From: Tenodera sinensis
Lineage: Eukaryota; Arthropoda; Insecta; Mantodea; Mantidae
Assembly: GCA_030765045.1 (NCBI GenBank)
Contig: CM060964.1
Coordinates: 145,733,565 to 145,797,564, forward strand
Direction: 5' to 3'
Length of the DNA: 64,000 nt
Shown here in pieces: positions 14,135 to 24,936 of the stretch (position 1 is the first letter of the stretch; each line of letters begins with the position of its first letter). The notes under the pieces are model-generated. The model was not told the origin of the DNA. It ran no database searches and saw only the letters and a list, made by a program, of their open reading frames with translations. A program made the position numbers and the translations under genes.

Positions 14135-14430
14135 GATACTACCTGGCAAAGCCATGAGGCGTGTCGGATAGAATGTGAAACTGTCCAATTGTTTACGTGA
14201 GCTTATCGCACCAACACGGCGATACAGTTTGTGTACACTGTTCAGATTGTCATATCTTCAGGACAGTAACGCCAAATATCGGCAGGTGCGAGAGATCATT
14301 TGTTTGTGTTTTATCACCTACTATACGCCAAATTATTATTTCGCTGTTGTAATAAACAAGATAAGCGATCGGAGCGCTAGACAGCCAGGGTCGATACGCC
14401 TCGTCGCTTTGCCAAGTAGTACCGCAATTT
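14135..14430 (+). repeat. Interspersed repeat 'A', copy 1
   Basis: About 290 bp match the reverse complement of 21885-22170. Long identical words include gtgagcttatcgcac, atcggcaggtgcgagagatc and tttcgctgttgtaataaacaa. Both copies end near gccaagtagta or gccgagtagta. The translated frames (MKL..CLRELIA..RR) diverge after 30 residues, which argues for a non-coding repeat whose start happens to be open. The family is unnamed here. Confidence 0.7.
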
Positions 14431-15089
14431 ATTATTCATTATTGGACGAATTGATATATCAGCTGCAGTGTCCCTTCAGTTGGAAGAAAGTAGAAACATC
14501 TGCTACATGAGCCTGCAAGATAAGAACGGGCAATTCCTCCAGTGCTTGATTAGGCAGCTGTTATCGCTTCACAGCCCATCTGGTATATACTTACACTGAT
14601 ATTATGAAACTATATAGTCAATTAGTATGTATCCACTAAGTTTATACGACGTTCTAGTTGTGTTGTGTTGATAAACTAGGTTTTGAATTCAGTGGATTAA
14701 ACACGCCCAGAGTAGTGCAAGTTACCCTGTGCCATCATATACTGCGGAATTTAAAAGTATTTTCATTTTTGTGGTAATGCTTGGTCTCAATGATCCAGTG
14801 CCAAGTACTGTCTGTTCATCAGCTCATGGTCTTGGGGGACGTTCCGCGATAGTGTAACCCGAGTTTTGTAAACTAAGTAGATAACGTTAGATTGCCAACT
14901 TACCTCCAATGTTATTCCCGCAATGTTTGCTCGCTAACATGCTAACATCTTTTTATTTCAGTTAAAAATTGGAGTCGCTAGCGTTATCTCGGAAGTAAAG
15001 AAAAGAGGAATGTACAAGTTGATAAATCCCCGCTTTGGAGTGTTGTAAATATGTTGTGATATTGTGGTTGCAGAGCAGAGGGGTTCAGA
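14431..15089. other. No recognised feature
   Basis: AT-rich sequence without recognised protein or RNA motifs. It may include the decayed 5' part of the transposase remnant that follows. Confidence 0.4.
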
Positions 15090-15430
15090 GCGACAGTTCT
15101 ATGTGTAAAAGAGATTTTTACAGGATGATTAAAACAAACACACCTAAAAGAGGTTTCCAAAGCGGACGCATTTTGGGTTTTATTGGGCCACACTGTCGTT
15201 TGCTTGTCCCCATAGAACTAATTTGGGTCAAGTTAAAACGAATAGTTAGGGACTTGTAACAAGTGACCTATCTTTACAGGAATTGCACGATATAACACTC
15301 GAGGGTATATCTCTTGAGACCGAAACAGGCTAGCAAGGTTTCTGAAAACTTATAGAAAAGATAGAAAATGATGTTTTATAAGCTAAATACACAGCATGAA
15401 CTAAAAATAACATTTAAGTTCCGCCATTTT
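15090..15430 (+). pseudogene. C-terminal remnant of a DDE-type (IS630/Tc1-like, DDE_3) transposase
   Basis: Reading across frames gives a PIELIWVKLKR motif, which matches the conserved 'NPIE-IW' end of DDE_3-type transposases. It is followed by LSLQELHDITLEGISLETET and an IEKIENDV-like stretch, in the order expected for the C-terminus. Stops and frame changes break the frame, and the catalytic first two acidic residues are not present. Probably the tail of the same family seen on the - strand at 17.3-18.1 and 19.4-20.1 kb. The identification rests on motif memory and is moderate. Confidence 0.45.
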
Positions 15431-15479
15431 GAGTGACTTCTTTGCTTTATTCTAGTGTGAATACACATTCCAAAGTTGG

Positions 15480-17100
15480 CAACATTATCGCAAGGCGATT
15501 AGAAGCACGACTCCCGCTGCAGATATCTGTTTACCGGCGTCTTCATTTGCTGCATTGCTCTCAGAGACCATGAAGTGGTGAACAAACAGTACCTCAGCAG
15601 GATCTTCGAAATTTTCTGTGTAGGTATTGCGAGGAGCATTAGTTTCAGCGGACATACCCATTTCGAAAGTGAATCAATCTTGGTTTAAAACATTCCTGAT
15701 GAAATACACAAATATTGATACATCTAATGAACCAATTTTGCGAAAACATTGTTTTTCCAATTACTACGAGGAAACTGACGTATATACCATACGCAAAATT
15801 TGTGCTAATGAAAAGTTATCGGTGAGCATAACTCCATATTCTACAGGCAGGAAAATTGGAAACGTTGTGGAATGATTCAGAAATTTCTAAGTTACCTTTT
15901 CTACTGATCTGCCAAGACATGCCTGCTGCAAGCCATGTGATTGTTGCTATAGTATTTAATGAAACAACGCAGATATTGTTGCCAAATGCTGTACGATATG
16001 AACATGATCTGTTATTTTTACTGGTACTACACTATAACTCTCCGTCGCACATGTCCTTGATTGCCCGCGGTACGCTTGTGAGGCCAGTCCCTTGGCCTGG
16101 GTCTTACACTGTGCTCAGTTTTAGGCAACGACCCAGTAGCTGTAAATACAATGCTGCTGTTTGTTGCCAATATTGATTTTTGTTATCAATTGTAAGGTGT
16201 ATTTTATTTCGGGAGTTTTAGCATTTTAGAGTGATTAATTTATTTGTTCATTTATTTATATTATTTTTTTTTTCTTTTAACGTTTTATTTCTCCCGTTTT
16301 TATTCCGTTTTAACTGTTAACTTTTAGCAATTTAAAGTTTTAGTTCTTAGATTTTTGAATGCGAAGTTTTAATAGTTGAATTTCTCTGTTTTTATCTATT
16401 TTAACCTTCACTTTTTAGTTTTTTAAGGGTGAGATTTTAACATTTGAGCTTCGGTGATTTTACGCTTGAGCTCCGGGCCCTAATTACCAAGCTGTCGACG
16501 GGCCCTTAAACACGACACTCACTCACTGTACCATATATGAAAAGGCAGCAGCAGTACTTGCAGTTAGTTATACTAAAATGATTCATGTTACATGTGTTGT
16601 GCAAGGATTGCATAGAAGATGTGAGGAAATTGAGTCATGTTTTCTGATATCGATTTCTAATGTGAAAAAAATGTTCATTAAGTCACCTAAAAGGATTGAA
16701 ATTTTTCAGAACAAAAATCCGAACACTCCAGTGCTTCCTGCGCTTTTCCCTTGTGATTCCATAACGAAACTGGAATCAAAAGGAGTGTATTTGAGAGTAG
16801 TTAAAGTAGTTCAAGATGTGGAAGGAAAAACAATGTTCTTTCTGATCCTGCAGCACAAAACTTAAAAAGAAAATGCTAGGATGTGTTCGAAAATAGTAAT
16901 GGACTTAACATAATGTATAAAATTTCAAATGTGTTGGATGGACAGCATGAAGAAATTATTGATGTGAGTGATATTCCATAGCATAATTATGCCACACTTC
17001 TTGTGACTGGAAACTCAGGACAGTTCTTCATGACAGTTGACAATCTTTCGAGATGAAAAATTTGAGGAATCATGTGGTCGCGTACTGTAACTCTATAGTG
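15480..17100 (+). pseudogene. DUF659/CGGBP1-like hAT transposase pseudogene, split by an insert
   Basis: Pieces in order: LVSADIPISKVN and FKTFLMKYTN (15627-15760), ILRKHCFSNYYEET, then a DE-region remnant followed by GRKIGNVV (15845). Next come ASHVIVAIVFNET and VRYEHDLLFLL (15920-16020). After the insert, SYTKMIHVTCVVQGLHRRCEE and NVKKMFIKSPKRIEIFQNK (16570-16720). Finally FEMKNLRNHVVAYCN (about 17050-17095), which matches the usual C-terminal end. This is the order of the arthropod hAT family with a DUF659 core. Several frameshifts and a missing 'DETTD' motif make it non-functional. The two halves are separated by the insert at 16028-16524, and the frame rejoins across it. Confidence 0.65.
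16028..16524 (+). mobile_element. 497-bp insertion with near-perfect 8-bp target duplication
   Basis: The insert interrupts the hAT transposase pseudogene between LLFLLV and PYMK. Flanks are actggtac (16020-16027) and actgtacc (16525-16532), a duplication with one base lost. Its 3' end carries tgtcgacgggcccttaaac followed by cactcactcac. The same tail occurs at 33061-33110. The interior is T-rich with two diverged internal repeats (around 16275-16345 and 16365-16440) and no protein motif. I read it as a short non-autonomous or 5'-truncated retroelement; its class is not certain. Confidence 0.6.
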
Positions 17101-17279
17101 CTTGATAATCCCTTCCAAGAATAATGTCCCGTGAGTATCACGTACAAGTATACTAAGCTCAGCCATTCAGATCTTAAAAAAAAATTATTTTTGGCACATA
17201 TTTTTAACTTTTTAGCACATAAAAAATAAATATTTTCTAAAGTTATTAGCCCCTAAAAACAGTGGCGACTCGTGACCTA

Positions 17280-18070
17280 AACTGTAGGGGAAGCTCATAT
17301 CACGTGCAACATAGCTATTTTTTAAATATTAAGTTGATTCTTCCTCATTTCTTTTGGCGTATTTGTCAGTTATGTCGTCATGAAAAGGCTGCTTCCTCTC
17401 TAGGTCATTCAGCAAGTTCTTATGGATGCAGATGTTGGCTAGGGTAACAACAAAACAAGAATGAACATGGATAATCACGAGTGTTCTTTGATTTAAAAAA
17501 GAACATAGCGCCTGGAACAAAACCGTATATACCATCAGCATGAAGCAGAATCAATCTACTTCTTCCCCAACTGGCACTTGCATTGTCCCTGCAAGAGTGT
17601 CATCAGTCCATACCTTTGTCGTTGTCTCCTGCATTTACCCACGTTTCATCATGCCACACAACCTTTCGGGATTGGTTTTAAGAATTTCCCGCAAACATTT
17701 GCCACGCCATGCAACAATGTCACATCTTTCCTCCCAGAATACTTTTTAAACCGAAAACCAAGTTCTTTCAGCACCTTACTTGGGCTGCTTTTTCCGCCAT
17801 CGAGTAAGAGAGCTTGTTTCAGAGAACACAGCAGCTTCTCATATAACATTGATACACATGCTGTCTAATTGCATCCTTTTGAAATACATCAAGTGAAGCT
17901 TTAGGACTGTCTCGTGGCCTTTCTTTTCCCGGAGTACGCAGAACTGCAGATGGCGTATTAAAATCGACTGGGCATTTCTCTTTGGTTACACTCTTCACAG
18001 TAGTTTTTCCTACATTCAAAGCGTCATAAACTCTATCCAACACCTTGGTAACAGGTGGCAGAGGTCCACC
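17280..18070 (-). pseudogene. Degenerate DDE_3-type transposase
   Basis: On the - strand the N-terminal part reads DRVYDALNVGKTTVKSVTKE, then a linker with LRTPGKERPRDSPKASLDVF and AIRQHVYQCY (18043-17819). Further downstream are FGLKSILGGK and VVWHDETWVNAGDNDKG (about 17560), the characteristic D-E-(T/S)-W-V-N motif of this DDE family. In-frame stops and frame changes are frequent. The order (helix-turn-helix, linker, catalytic motif) fits an IS630-related transposase seen in many insects. No terminal repeats could be assigned. Confidence 0.55.
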
Positions 18071-19399
18071 ATTGCCTCGCTCCTTGTAAAAGTACTCACG
18101 AAACGGCTTTGGCTCTTATAAGAGCCGATTTTTTTCTTCGATTCCGGCGAACCGGTAGCCATGTTACTACAATAATGATAATAATAAGACGGGGAACACT
18201 AAAATCGGAATTCACGCACGCAAAAATAGATGAACTTCACTCGCACAAACACCAAATTAACTGAAACCACGTGGTCCTTGTAGAACGGAGTTGGCAACAC
18301 GGTGCTACATTTGGAAGCCACGCCTAGCAGTGAGGCCACTGATTGGTGCTAGCAGAAAGTTTTAACATCCTGTGCGGTGCGTTACTCGCTTCCAGTATTG
18401 CCAAAAGTAACAGCTACTCCCCATAACAGATGTAAAGGTAATGTTCAAACAGAATAGTGGTGTAACGAAGATATTGCACGAAAATAAAACCGAAACCTGT
18501 ATTCCAATGTTTTAAACTTAATAAATATCTATCATATACTTTCATTGTTAAGATAATTTTGAGAGTCCATTTTCTGAAACTGGTTACTATACGTTGGCAA
18601 AGTTAACTTTTCCCCTCCAACTCACCCCAGCTGTGAAACAAGATGGTAGCTTTCACCCATATCCTTACCCTCACAGATATATACCTACCCTAATGGTTAT
18701 ATATTTAAGCGCACAGCAAATTAAACGCCTATATCATATTTAATACAACTAAAACTGGTGAAGTGGAGCTTTACTTGAATAGCCGCCGCTGCCTAAAAAT
18801 GCGTGCTCTACTGATAACCATACAGAATGTTCTCGAATCCTTCTCAACTTCTTGAAGTTGGTGCTCCGGTAAGGTTGTTTGCATATTCCAGGGGTTTAAG
18901 TATACTGCACTCAGGATTGCGGATCTTCAAGTGTAATGGTGTGTTCCAGAAAATATCGTATTCAAATAATGTACTGAAGACAGTGAAAATAGTATTTTAT
19001 GCGATGGAATTTATGGCGGGTTTTGCTTTAAACTGAAACAGCATGACTGTTTTGACAAAAAAGAACTCCCATTTTGTTGCCTTAGTAAAGCTGATACATG
19101 ATAGTCAATTATGCATTTGTCCTTCCGTTTCTTATTCTGTTTGCATTTGAAATTCATGTTACTAATATATTCTTTTTAACTATTATCATTTATTCCTTGT
19201 ATAAATACTTTTATATTTCTACAATAGTCATACTTATAAATGATCAGTGGGTAATTTTCCTTCTTAAACCTTCCAAAAATGTATGGCCACCATATCAAAC
19301 GCTCCGGAAATATCTTCCAATTCAATTACTTTTCTTGCTTAAGCGCGTCTCACCCTTAAAAGACAGTACACGTTAAATGGAACGCAGTGTTGCAACATG
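18071..19399. other. No recognised feature
   Basis: AT-rich DNA with short chance frames (18055-18264, 18827-19036, 19098-19376). The last is rich in Ile/Leu/Phe, as expected from T-rich composition. No conserved motif is seen. Confidence 0.4.
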
Positions 19400-20080
19400 T
19401 ACTAGTTGCGAATCTTTCTCCGCGAGCGACTCGAGGTGGCCGGAGTCCTGTACTTAGTACTTCAATTGCTGCTTGACGAGACGGGCACTTTTAACTTTGG
19501 TATCCCTCCACGCCTTTGTTACTGTATGACCTAAATTTACAAATGACTCGTCTGTATAAACAATTGATTTCCCCTGGTCCCTAAACCTTTTACGTCTTTT
19601 AGATATTTATGTCGCCATCTGATGATATCGATATCGTCTCTTTCTATTAATATGCACTTGTTACCCTTTCTTTCATATTCGAACCCCAAATCAGAGTGGC
19701 CCTTGAGAAATTTGGTAGGGTCTCATCACTGTTGAATAGTGACAAAATTATATTCAGCATCGGTGGAATATTTGCAAACAGTAAAGAATGAACAATTCGC
19801 CGCACTCCACCTAGCACTATTCAATCGTATTGCGTTAACCTAGCGTTTTGTGTAGTCCCGCCCTTTTTGCTTTCTTTTTCGATGGCGTTCTTAGAGGTCC
19901 TTTCATTAGTTCCTTTTTAATCATACACACTACTGCTTCTGAACACCCGATAGCCTTAGCTGTTACTTTTACTGCCTTACTTACACGCATTTTGCTTAAA
20001 AAATAATCTAACACATTCATAATTATTTGGCGTTCCTTACTTCTTAATGTACCAATATATCCTCTCTTCCTAGCTTCCCC
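19400..20080 (-). pseudogene. Second degenerate copy of the DDE_3-type transposase
   Basis: The - strand gives MNVLDYFLSKMRVSKAVKVT, AKAIGCSEAVVCMIKKE and LRTPSKKKAKR (20020-19840), the same N-terminal plan as the copy at 18.0 kb. About 280 bp further on comes SIVYTDESFVNLGHTVTKAW (near 19570), again the D-E-S motif. Stops separate the pieces and the segment between them is shortened. It is older or more deleted than the copy at 17.3-18.1 kb. Confidence 0.55.
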
Positions 20081-20879
20081 CTTCCATAACTACAAATATT
20101 TACAAAAATATTAAACAAATAACGCAATAACAGCTCACAGTTACACACACGGCTTCTTTCGAACTAATGCTAGTGCTGCTCCTTATACTATCTTCTGTGT
20201 CAGGCCTGACGCTGAATAGATGAATACCTTTTGTTTGCCTTATTGGATAAAAGAAAGAGGTTACTGCCTTTTGGTTTATTTTAAAAACTTTCTCCAACCT
20301 TCCTCAACATTTGTTCTCGCTGGTTCCCTGATGTAAACTCAATAACAAAAAAGTTTCACACTGCGTAACTTTTGCAGTGCACATATATAAAATTTTCCGA
20401 AAACATTTAATTTAAAAAATTTTAACACTTAACTGGGTAAACATAGAGAATTCAAAGTAGGCAGGTAGTAGCACTATAGTTTACTCTACCTAAGAAAAAA
20501 ATATAGATGCATTCTAGCAGTTAGTTTGTCAGTTAGTGCGTGATGAGTGTAGAAACAGCAAATATCGGACTTCTATTGAAAAAAACGTTTTCTGAAGAAA
20601 TTTGGACCTATAGAAATGTATAATGACTCTGAAAAGGATATAACCTGATAGAGAAAAAAATTCTGCATAGGATAATGTGTTCAAACCTGAAATTTATAAC
20701 AAATGAATATTTATACCATGCTATTAGGAATCTGGCAACAGAGCGAGGGTAGAAAAGGACGCGGCTAATGGCAACTTGTATGCGCTAGATAGAGACAGAG
20801 ATGTTCCATTTAACTCCATACTGTCTTCTAAGAGTGAAACGCTATATAGTTCTAAGTGTAGTCAAAACTTCACTGCATC
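20081..20879. other. No recognised feature
   Basis: The small open frame 20100-20297 on the - strand lies upstream of the transposase remnant and has no recognised motif. The remainder is AT-rich without structure I can name. Confidence 0.35.
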
Positions 20880-21310
20880 TTCCATCAATACTCGTTCCCT
20901 GAAGTCAAATTCTTTATTATTCATACCAATCGTGTATCCAATTTCTTGAGCTCTTATGAATTAACTGTTCAAACATTTTGCCCATTGTGTTTTGTAAACA
21001 AATTGATAAGATTTAGGTTGCATAGGATCTTTATGAACTTTTTTTCCAAAGTACTATCTCTCTTGCTTCTATCCATATATCAAGAAATGTACCTTGTTGT
21101 TGTTGAACAGTCGTTATATAACTGGTGTACAAAGGGTATGATTTCATATTTTAAGTTATAGAAAACCTCAATGATTTGGTCTGTCCGGGCTGCTTTTTCG
21201 GCTTTAAATTTTTCAAATATTAATTTTGGGTGAAAGGGATAAATAATATTCGCTATATGCAATTCTTAGTTCTGCTCTTCTTGTATTTTAATCTTAATCT
21301 CCATTATCAG
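20880..21310 (-). pseudogene. Non-LTR reverse transcriptase fragment (5' half of RT)
   Basis: Across frames the - strand reads KAARTDQIIEVF and IPFVHQLYND, then KDPMQPKSYQ, NTMGKMFEQLIHK, LQEIGYTIGMNNKEFDF and a GTSIDGRCSE-like segment. These fit the opening RT blocks of jockey-like LINEs (a 'K-P-G-P-D' region, then 'YRPI-LL-GK--E', then 'FGFR---ST-DAV'). The catalytic YADD part is not found beyond 20880. At least three frame changes are needed, so this is an old truncated copy. Confidence 0.5.
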
Positions 21311-21884
21311 ATAGAAATGGCTACAATGACATTGATTCCTGCCAATTGTTTGTTTCCGTCCTAGTCCATTGTGGTAATTCTTGTGTTCTTTTTACGATGT
21401 TACATGGTAAGCTCCAACATCTTGGTTTAACCAATCTTCCAGAAATGGTTGACAGTGTTTTTTTTCTTTGCATCTTTAATTTAATTTTTATATTTACCTT
21501 TATCTTCCCGGTATTTTTGCTATTTTCACTTTCGTAAATATAATTGATTTCTGATATATTCTGTGTAGTTTTCTGGTTAACCGGGCTTTTTGCAATTTAT
21601 CTGACCAAATTTACTTCAAAAATGTTTCTATGCTTCGTTTTAGGAACCATTTTATTAATAACATTTTTAATTGCGGCCGTTAAAGTTTCTGCATCTTCAT
21701 CTATTGAGTATCCTTGGTAATCCAAACTTAAAATTGTTTACTCCTCATTTTTGCCAATTTACTTGCCTAAAATTAAATAGCCAATCATATCTGCTCTCAT
21801 AATTCTTATTCCTAGTAGTTGTGTTGCAATTAAAGTATACAATATTATGTTTACTTGTCAAACCCTGACCCACTTTCCCGTTAC
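21311..21884. other. No recognised feature
   Basis: T-rich sequence with short hydrophobic chance frames such as 21346-21537. Nothing further is recognised. Confidence 0.35.
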
Positions 21885-22170
21885 TACTCGGCCAAGCGTT
21901 GAGGCGTATTGACCTTGCCTGTCGTGCGCTGTGATCGCTTCTTATCTTGTTTATTACAACAGCGAAATAATAGTATAACTTGGCGTATAGTCAAACATGA
22001 TCTCTCGCACCTGCCGATATGAGACGTTGCTGTCCTGAACATGTGATTGCATCTGAACAGTGTACACACAGTGTCTCGCCGTATTTGTGCGATAAGCTCA
22101 CGCAAACATCTGGGCAGTTTCACATTCTTTCCGATAGCTTCACGGGTTTGCCTGGTAGTATGTTACTGAA
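21885..22170 (-). repeat. Interspersed repeat 'A', copy 2 (inverted)
   Basis: Reverse-complement copy of 14135-14430. It differs by several indels, including the loss of about 17 bp present in copy 1 between the ggtgcgagagatcat and tatacgccaa words. Having both copies allows the boundaries to be placed near caggcaaaccc (outer) and gccgagtagta. Confidence 0.7.
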
Positions 22171-22214
22171 CATGAGGTATAGTATCTATTTTTGTTAGCT
22201 CCCGCTCTAGTTTG

Positions 22215-22440
22215 AAAAGGTCGTCCTCCGTGGTCTAGGGTAACATGCTAGTCCCTAGTTCCCAAGGTCGCGGGTTCAAACCCGGCGGGGGGCGATGGAT
22301 TTTTGTCGGGCATAAAAATGCTTAGCATGGCTTCCTTCTGAAGGGAAGTAAAGCCGTTGGTCCCATGTACATTTATACTACGTAAAAGAATCTCAAGCAT
22401 GATCAAGTGGCCTCTAGCAAATTTAAGCGGTTCCAGAATA
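22215..22440 (+). mobile_element. tRNA-derived SINE
   Basis: The head contains pol III promoter-like boxes: an A-box-like tggtctagggtaacatgc at about 22231 and a B-box-like gggttcaaaccc at 22272-22283. The body has the word gggaagtaaagccgttggtc at about 22345, which I recognise from arthropod SINEs. A clean cloverleaf is not claimed, because the sequence from 22215 departs from a tRNA gene in the anticodon arm. The 3' end is placed only approximately. This is a retroposed copy, not a tRNA gene. Confidence 0.65.
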
Positions 22441-24629
22441 GAACGAGACCCTAAGAAATATAGTAATTAAAGAGCGTCTATAAATAAAATGCAATTTCAA
22501 TTTATTTTGAAAAGTGAAGGGTTTATTATTTTGCTTAAGTATAACAAGTCCAGGGCTATAAATTCCTCCAGCATTTTACCTCTATCATGGACATTCTCAA
22601 TAAACCAGTTTGGATTTTGCATTGTAGTCGATTAAATATATTATCCATATCCGTATATTTGGTATAGTTTTTATTTATATGGAGGAAAGTGGGATTTTAC
22701 CGACTACGTGTCCCAAACGTTAGATCAGATATGGGCATTGTTGATCCTATGTACCACCGCGTGCAGAGCGACCTCCACGCCTCTATCTTGTTTGCAACAC
22801 TGCTTTACGCAGATACGAGATCCATTCTACAATACCTAGTTGGTCCAACATTCGAGAAGAATGAGCTCTTTCATATTTTGTAACATACAAAGATATGTTC
22901 GCATGTGGTGAAATTATTACTACATTCAGCTTCCCCCAACAGGAGGCAACTGCTAGAAAAAAAGCATGCTAAACAATAAAAGGATATACATTCATAATTG
23001 AACTTGAAAAAAATACAAATAAGTGTTAATGAAGGTACAACTATAAATACAACTACCAGAAAAAAATATGTATGGAAGTGGCCCTTATCTAAAATAATTT
23101 CTATAAAAGGATAAATTAGTTTACATAACGTACAATTGTTCAACATAGATTTTGTGCAAAATGGTACAGAAAGCCATGAGATAGTATGGGACAGTACCCC
23201 TGGCTCCTATTAGTAAACCTAGGTAAATTGAAGCTAGATATTTACTGTAAAAGCTGCAAGTATGAAGCGTTGTTTCTTCATGTTTACAAGTATAAAAACG
23301 ACATATTTATTTCTTAACTTGATAAGAATATAAGATCGTTCAAGTTTCAAAGCTTTGTTGTATGAATAGATAATAGTGAGTGAAACACTTCATTTCTTCC
23401 CAGTTAAAGCATATCCAGCATTTTAATAAATGGTAATTTCTAGCGTTTCAAAAGTAAGCCATTGTTGTGCAAGTAAGTTAGATCACAGTACCCTGCAATA
23501 CATGCGTTAGATTAGGTGTGGAGTGGTTAAAATTGGCTATAGCAAGCCCACAACGCTGCCTTGTGGTGCCGAAGGAATGGCATTTCCGACATAGGCGATG
23601 CCTAAAATCAAGTGACTCTCAGAATGAACATTTTGTTCAGTAAAAATAGCAGTGAAAAACACTTATTTCAACGAATTTCACTCTCGCAAATTGAAAGAAT
23701 AAGAGTTGGTGAGGCTACCGTTAGCCATCCTTACAGCACAGACCCTGCAGTACTGTATGGCCAAGCAACTTGTTTGTCATGCGTGAGTTTGCGTGCCAAT
23801 CTGCCAGAAATACCTGGATGTTGTGCTTTTGGGTAGATGTAGATTTAGGAATAAGTGTCCACGCTTTGCAAATTGAAATATAAATCGCCGTAAAGTTGAA
23901 CCTATCCGAAATTCCGTCGTTTGCTGTGCGTAGATCTGATTTTAAAGAAAACCCTACTTCCTTTTAGAGATTGTGTAATGCCTGTGTAATGAAGGTCGTC
24001 AGATAAGTAGCAGCAGACTCGTTAATTAAGTGCGTGTGCTGTATCGGGACACTGAACGAAGGAGCTGGAAACGGCGATATCCAAGAGCAAACTGATAATC
24101 AACGTCTCTCTCTGCGACTAGTTTGTTTTGGTGTTTTCAGTTCCTTGGCTGAGACTTTTAATCTGTACTTCATGTCTCCCCCTTCATTTATGAAATTAGA
24201 CATACCTACCTACGTTTCAGCAGCAATGATGAGTGTGGTTACAGCAACGTAACAGCAGAATCGCTGCGAGACAAAATCAAAAAGCATGGGATAGTGGATT
24301 CGACAATCCAGGATTTTTAGCGAAGTGCATAAACAATTATGACATTAGCACAGACGAAATTGCACTGTGCATGGAAGCTACTATGTAAAAATAGCTGCTC
24401 TCCATAAAGTTTTGTCCTCTGACTTGGAAGACGAGATGTCGCCACTAAGTACAGGAAAACGGCAGCACATGTTAGTTGGGTTAGTTCTGACCTCCACAAG
24501 TATCTTTATCAACTTCTTTTGGGATGACTTTCTGTAAAACAGACTGCAAATCAAATGTCACTTATGAAATGAGAATATTTATTTGCTCTTTCTAATCCTG
24601 CATTCTAATCATCCTTTCTTCGTATATAA
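22441..24629. other. No recognised feature
   Basis: Mostly AT-rich DNA. Open frames at 22689-22883, 23612-23836 and 24034-24252 were read and show no known motif. A C/G-richer patch near 23500-23850 could be an old transposon end but no family was recognised. Confidence 0.4.
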
Positions 24630-24630
24630 T

Positions 24631-24936
24631 AACCCAAGGCGCAGTAGCTCTTTCTGGGCCAAGGCCTGCCACCAAGCCGATGCATTCCCCCTCTGCCCAC
24701 CACAGGCGTCATGAGGGGGGTGTAGTACTGGAGGGTGGTCAGCGCCGCGGTCTACGCAACCAGAGCCGCTACTTTTCAATCAAGTAGCTCCTCAATTGGA
24801 CTCACAGGGACCTAACAGGACCGAGTGCTCCCCGGACCAGGTCTCCAGGGGAAGAAAATCTCCAAGCCGCTACCGGGAATCGAACTCGGGTCTCGCGCTC
24901 GGTAAGTAGCAGCACTACCACCGCGCCAAGGAGACG
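24631..24936 (-). mobile_element. tRNA-derived SINE, reverse orientation
   Basis: Read on the - strand from 24936, an A-box-like ggcgcggtggtagtgctg is followed by a B-box gagttcgattcccgg (complement of 24873-24887) and then a GC-rich, roughly 230-bp body ending near ccttgggtt at 24631. The spacing of the two boxes is that of a tRNA-type pol III promoter. The contrast in GC content with the flanks is strong, suggesting a younger insertion than the surrounding DNA. The SINE differs in sequence from the one at 22.2 kb. Confidence 0.7.

Noticed and set aside
14175..14510. 111-residue protein gene
   Set aside because: It lies in interspersed repeat A; the second copy does not keep the frame.
22219..22300. 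A functional tRNA gene
   Set aside because: B box is good but the acceptor arm does not close and the sequence continues into a SINE body.
24860..24936. A functional tRNA gene on the - strand
   Set aside because: Box spacing fits, yet it continues into a GC-rich SINE body and lacks a convincing acceptor stem and terminator.
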